Shown piece by piece: positions 63,571 to 64,000 of a DNA stretch of 64,000 bases. Below the pieces are notes generated by a model. The model worked only from the letters and a program-made list of their open reading frames with translations. It was not told where the DNA came from and did no database searches. This DNA comes from Rosa chinensis. Its lineage: Eukaryota > Streptophyta > Magnoliopsida > Rosales > Rosaceae. The position numbers and the translations under genes are program-made. Positions within the stretch are counted from its first letter, which is position 1. Each line of letters opens with the position of its first letter. Location of the stretch: positions 6,162,001-6,226,000 of the forward strand of contig NC_037091.1 of NCBI RefSeq assembly GCF_002994745.2, written 5' to 3'.

Positions 63571-63799
63571 AAAGAGAAGACTTATCATATAACGTGTTAG
63601 CTAAGCACAAAGACTCGAGCGTCTTCAGTCTTTAGAAGTAACAGCTTAAAGTCATTCATGGCCAAGTGGCCAACCATACCCGAACAAAATGCTACTCTAT
63701 AAATACCCCTATAAACACACATGTATCTATCGGAAAACTATAAACACACATATATAGAATCTAGAGGAAGAAAGCAAGGGAAGGATATAACAAGCAAGC
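63571..63799 (+). promoter_or_regulatory. Promoter of PI-6
   Basis: TATA box TATAAATA at 63698-63705, about 95 bp before the ATG as in PI-1 and PI-5. The upstream sequence is not alignable with the other PI promoters, and TTGACC is not seen here. Confidence 0.5.
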
Positions 63800-63848
63800 A
63801 TGGGTTCAGAATGTGAAGGTAGAGTATTATATCATACGTGTAGATATG

Positions 63849-63886
<38 letters not shown>

Positions 63887-64000
63887 GTTTTTCTTTTATT
63901 AATTCTTTTAGAACCTACACAATTCAAGCTCTTAAAATGATTTTTTCTTTTTTTGCAGGTAAAGGTTCATGGCCGGAGCTTGTTGGAGAGCATGGGGAGG
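63800..64000 (+). CDS. PI-6, potato inhibitor I family inhibitor, partial at window edge
   Basis: Exon 1 is 63800-63818 (M-G-S-E-C-E plus one base of Gly). The intron 63819-63958 contains an (AT)n run at about 63852-63884. Exon 2 starts at 63959 and reads G-K-G-S-W-P-E-L-V-G-E-H-G-E to the window end. Intron position and phase match the other copies. The exon sequence is the most diverged of the cluster, and the promoter differs too, so this is an older paralogue. The binding loop lies outside the window. Confidence 0.85.

Overview
This window is plant nuclear DNA. It shows GT-AG introns, TATA-type promoters, plant LTR retrotransposons of the Ty1/copia and Ty3/gypsy classes, a tRNA-derived SINE and a LINE remnant. 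The host proteins are typical of a eudicot. Rosaceae is my guess from general resemblance only.

Two host gene types alternate along the window as a degraded segmental-duplication array. The first is a small serine-protease inhibitor of the potato inhibitor I family (PI, about 70 aa, one phase-1 intron after codon 6). There are six loci: PI-1 (9282), PI-2 (19847, split by a gypsy element), PI-3 (47372, intronless with a shifted 3' end), PI-4 (48334), PI-5 (58164) and PI-6 (63800, running off the window). The second is a 198-aa RRM protein on the minus strand. There are two nearly identical copies, RRM-A (35163-35759) and RRM-B (59871-60467), and fragments at 2058, 7828, 11090 and 56858. PI promoters, PI-to-RRM spacers and the RRM 5' UTR intron recur with each unit. 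Two fragments carry the same chimeric RRM/PI joint, so the array grew by repeated duplication of already rearranged units.

The array is filled with retroelements: the 3' end of a copia element (1-1815); a solo LTR of gypsy type (4209-7153) inside a minisatellite-rich element; Copia-A (11325-17456); a rearranged gypsy, Gypsy-B (20125-26372), inside PI-2; Copia-C (27061-34322); Copia-D (40716-46867, minus); a small solo LTR (49121-49556); and Copia-E (49690-56061, minus). Copia-A, C, D, E and the small solo LTR have perfect 5-bp target duplications. LTR divergence counted by eye runs from about 0.8% (Copia-E) to 2.8% (Copia-A).

The most interesting signals are in the copia RNAs. Copia-A, C and D share a primer-binding site that does not match a tRNA 3' end. 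It matches the anticodon arm of tRNA-Ile, with C opposite the expected inosine-34, which suggests half-tRNA priming. Their leaders carry arrays of short hairpins with constant loops and co-varying stems. A conserved nested-stem block of about 100 nt lies between gag and pol of Copia-A and Copia-D, where a protease would be expected, and recurs in the leader of Copia-C. On the host side, the inhibitor paralogues differ at the P1 residue (G, T, D, I, Q), and one has a two-residue insertion in the binding loop.
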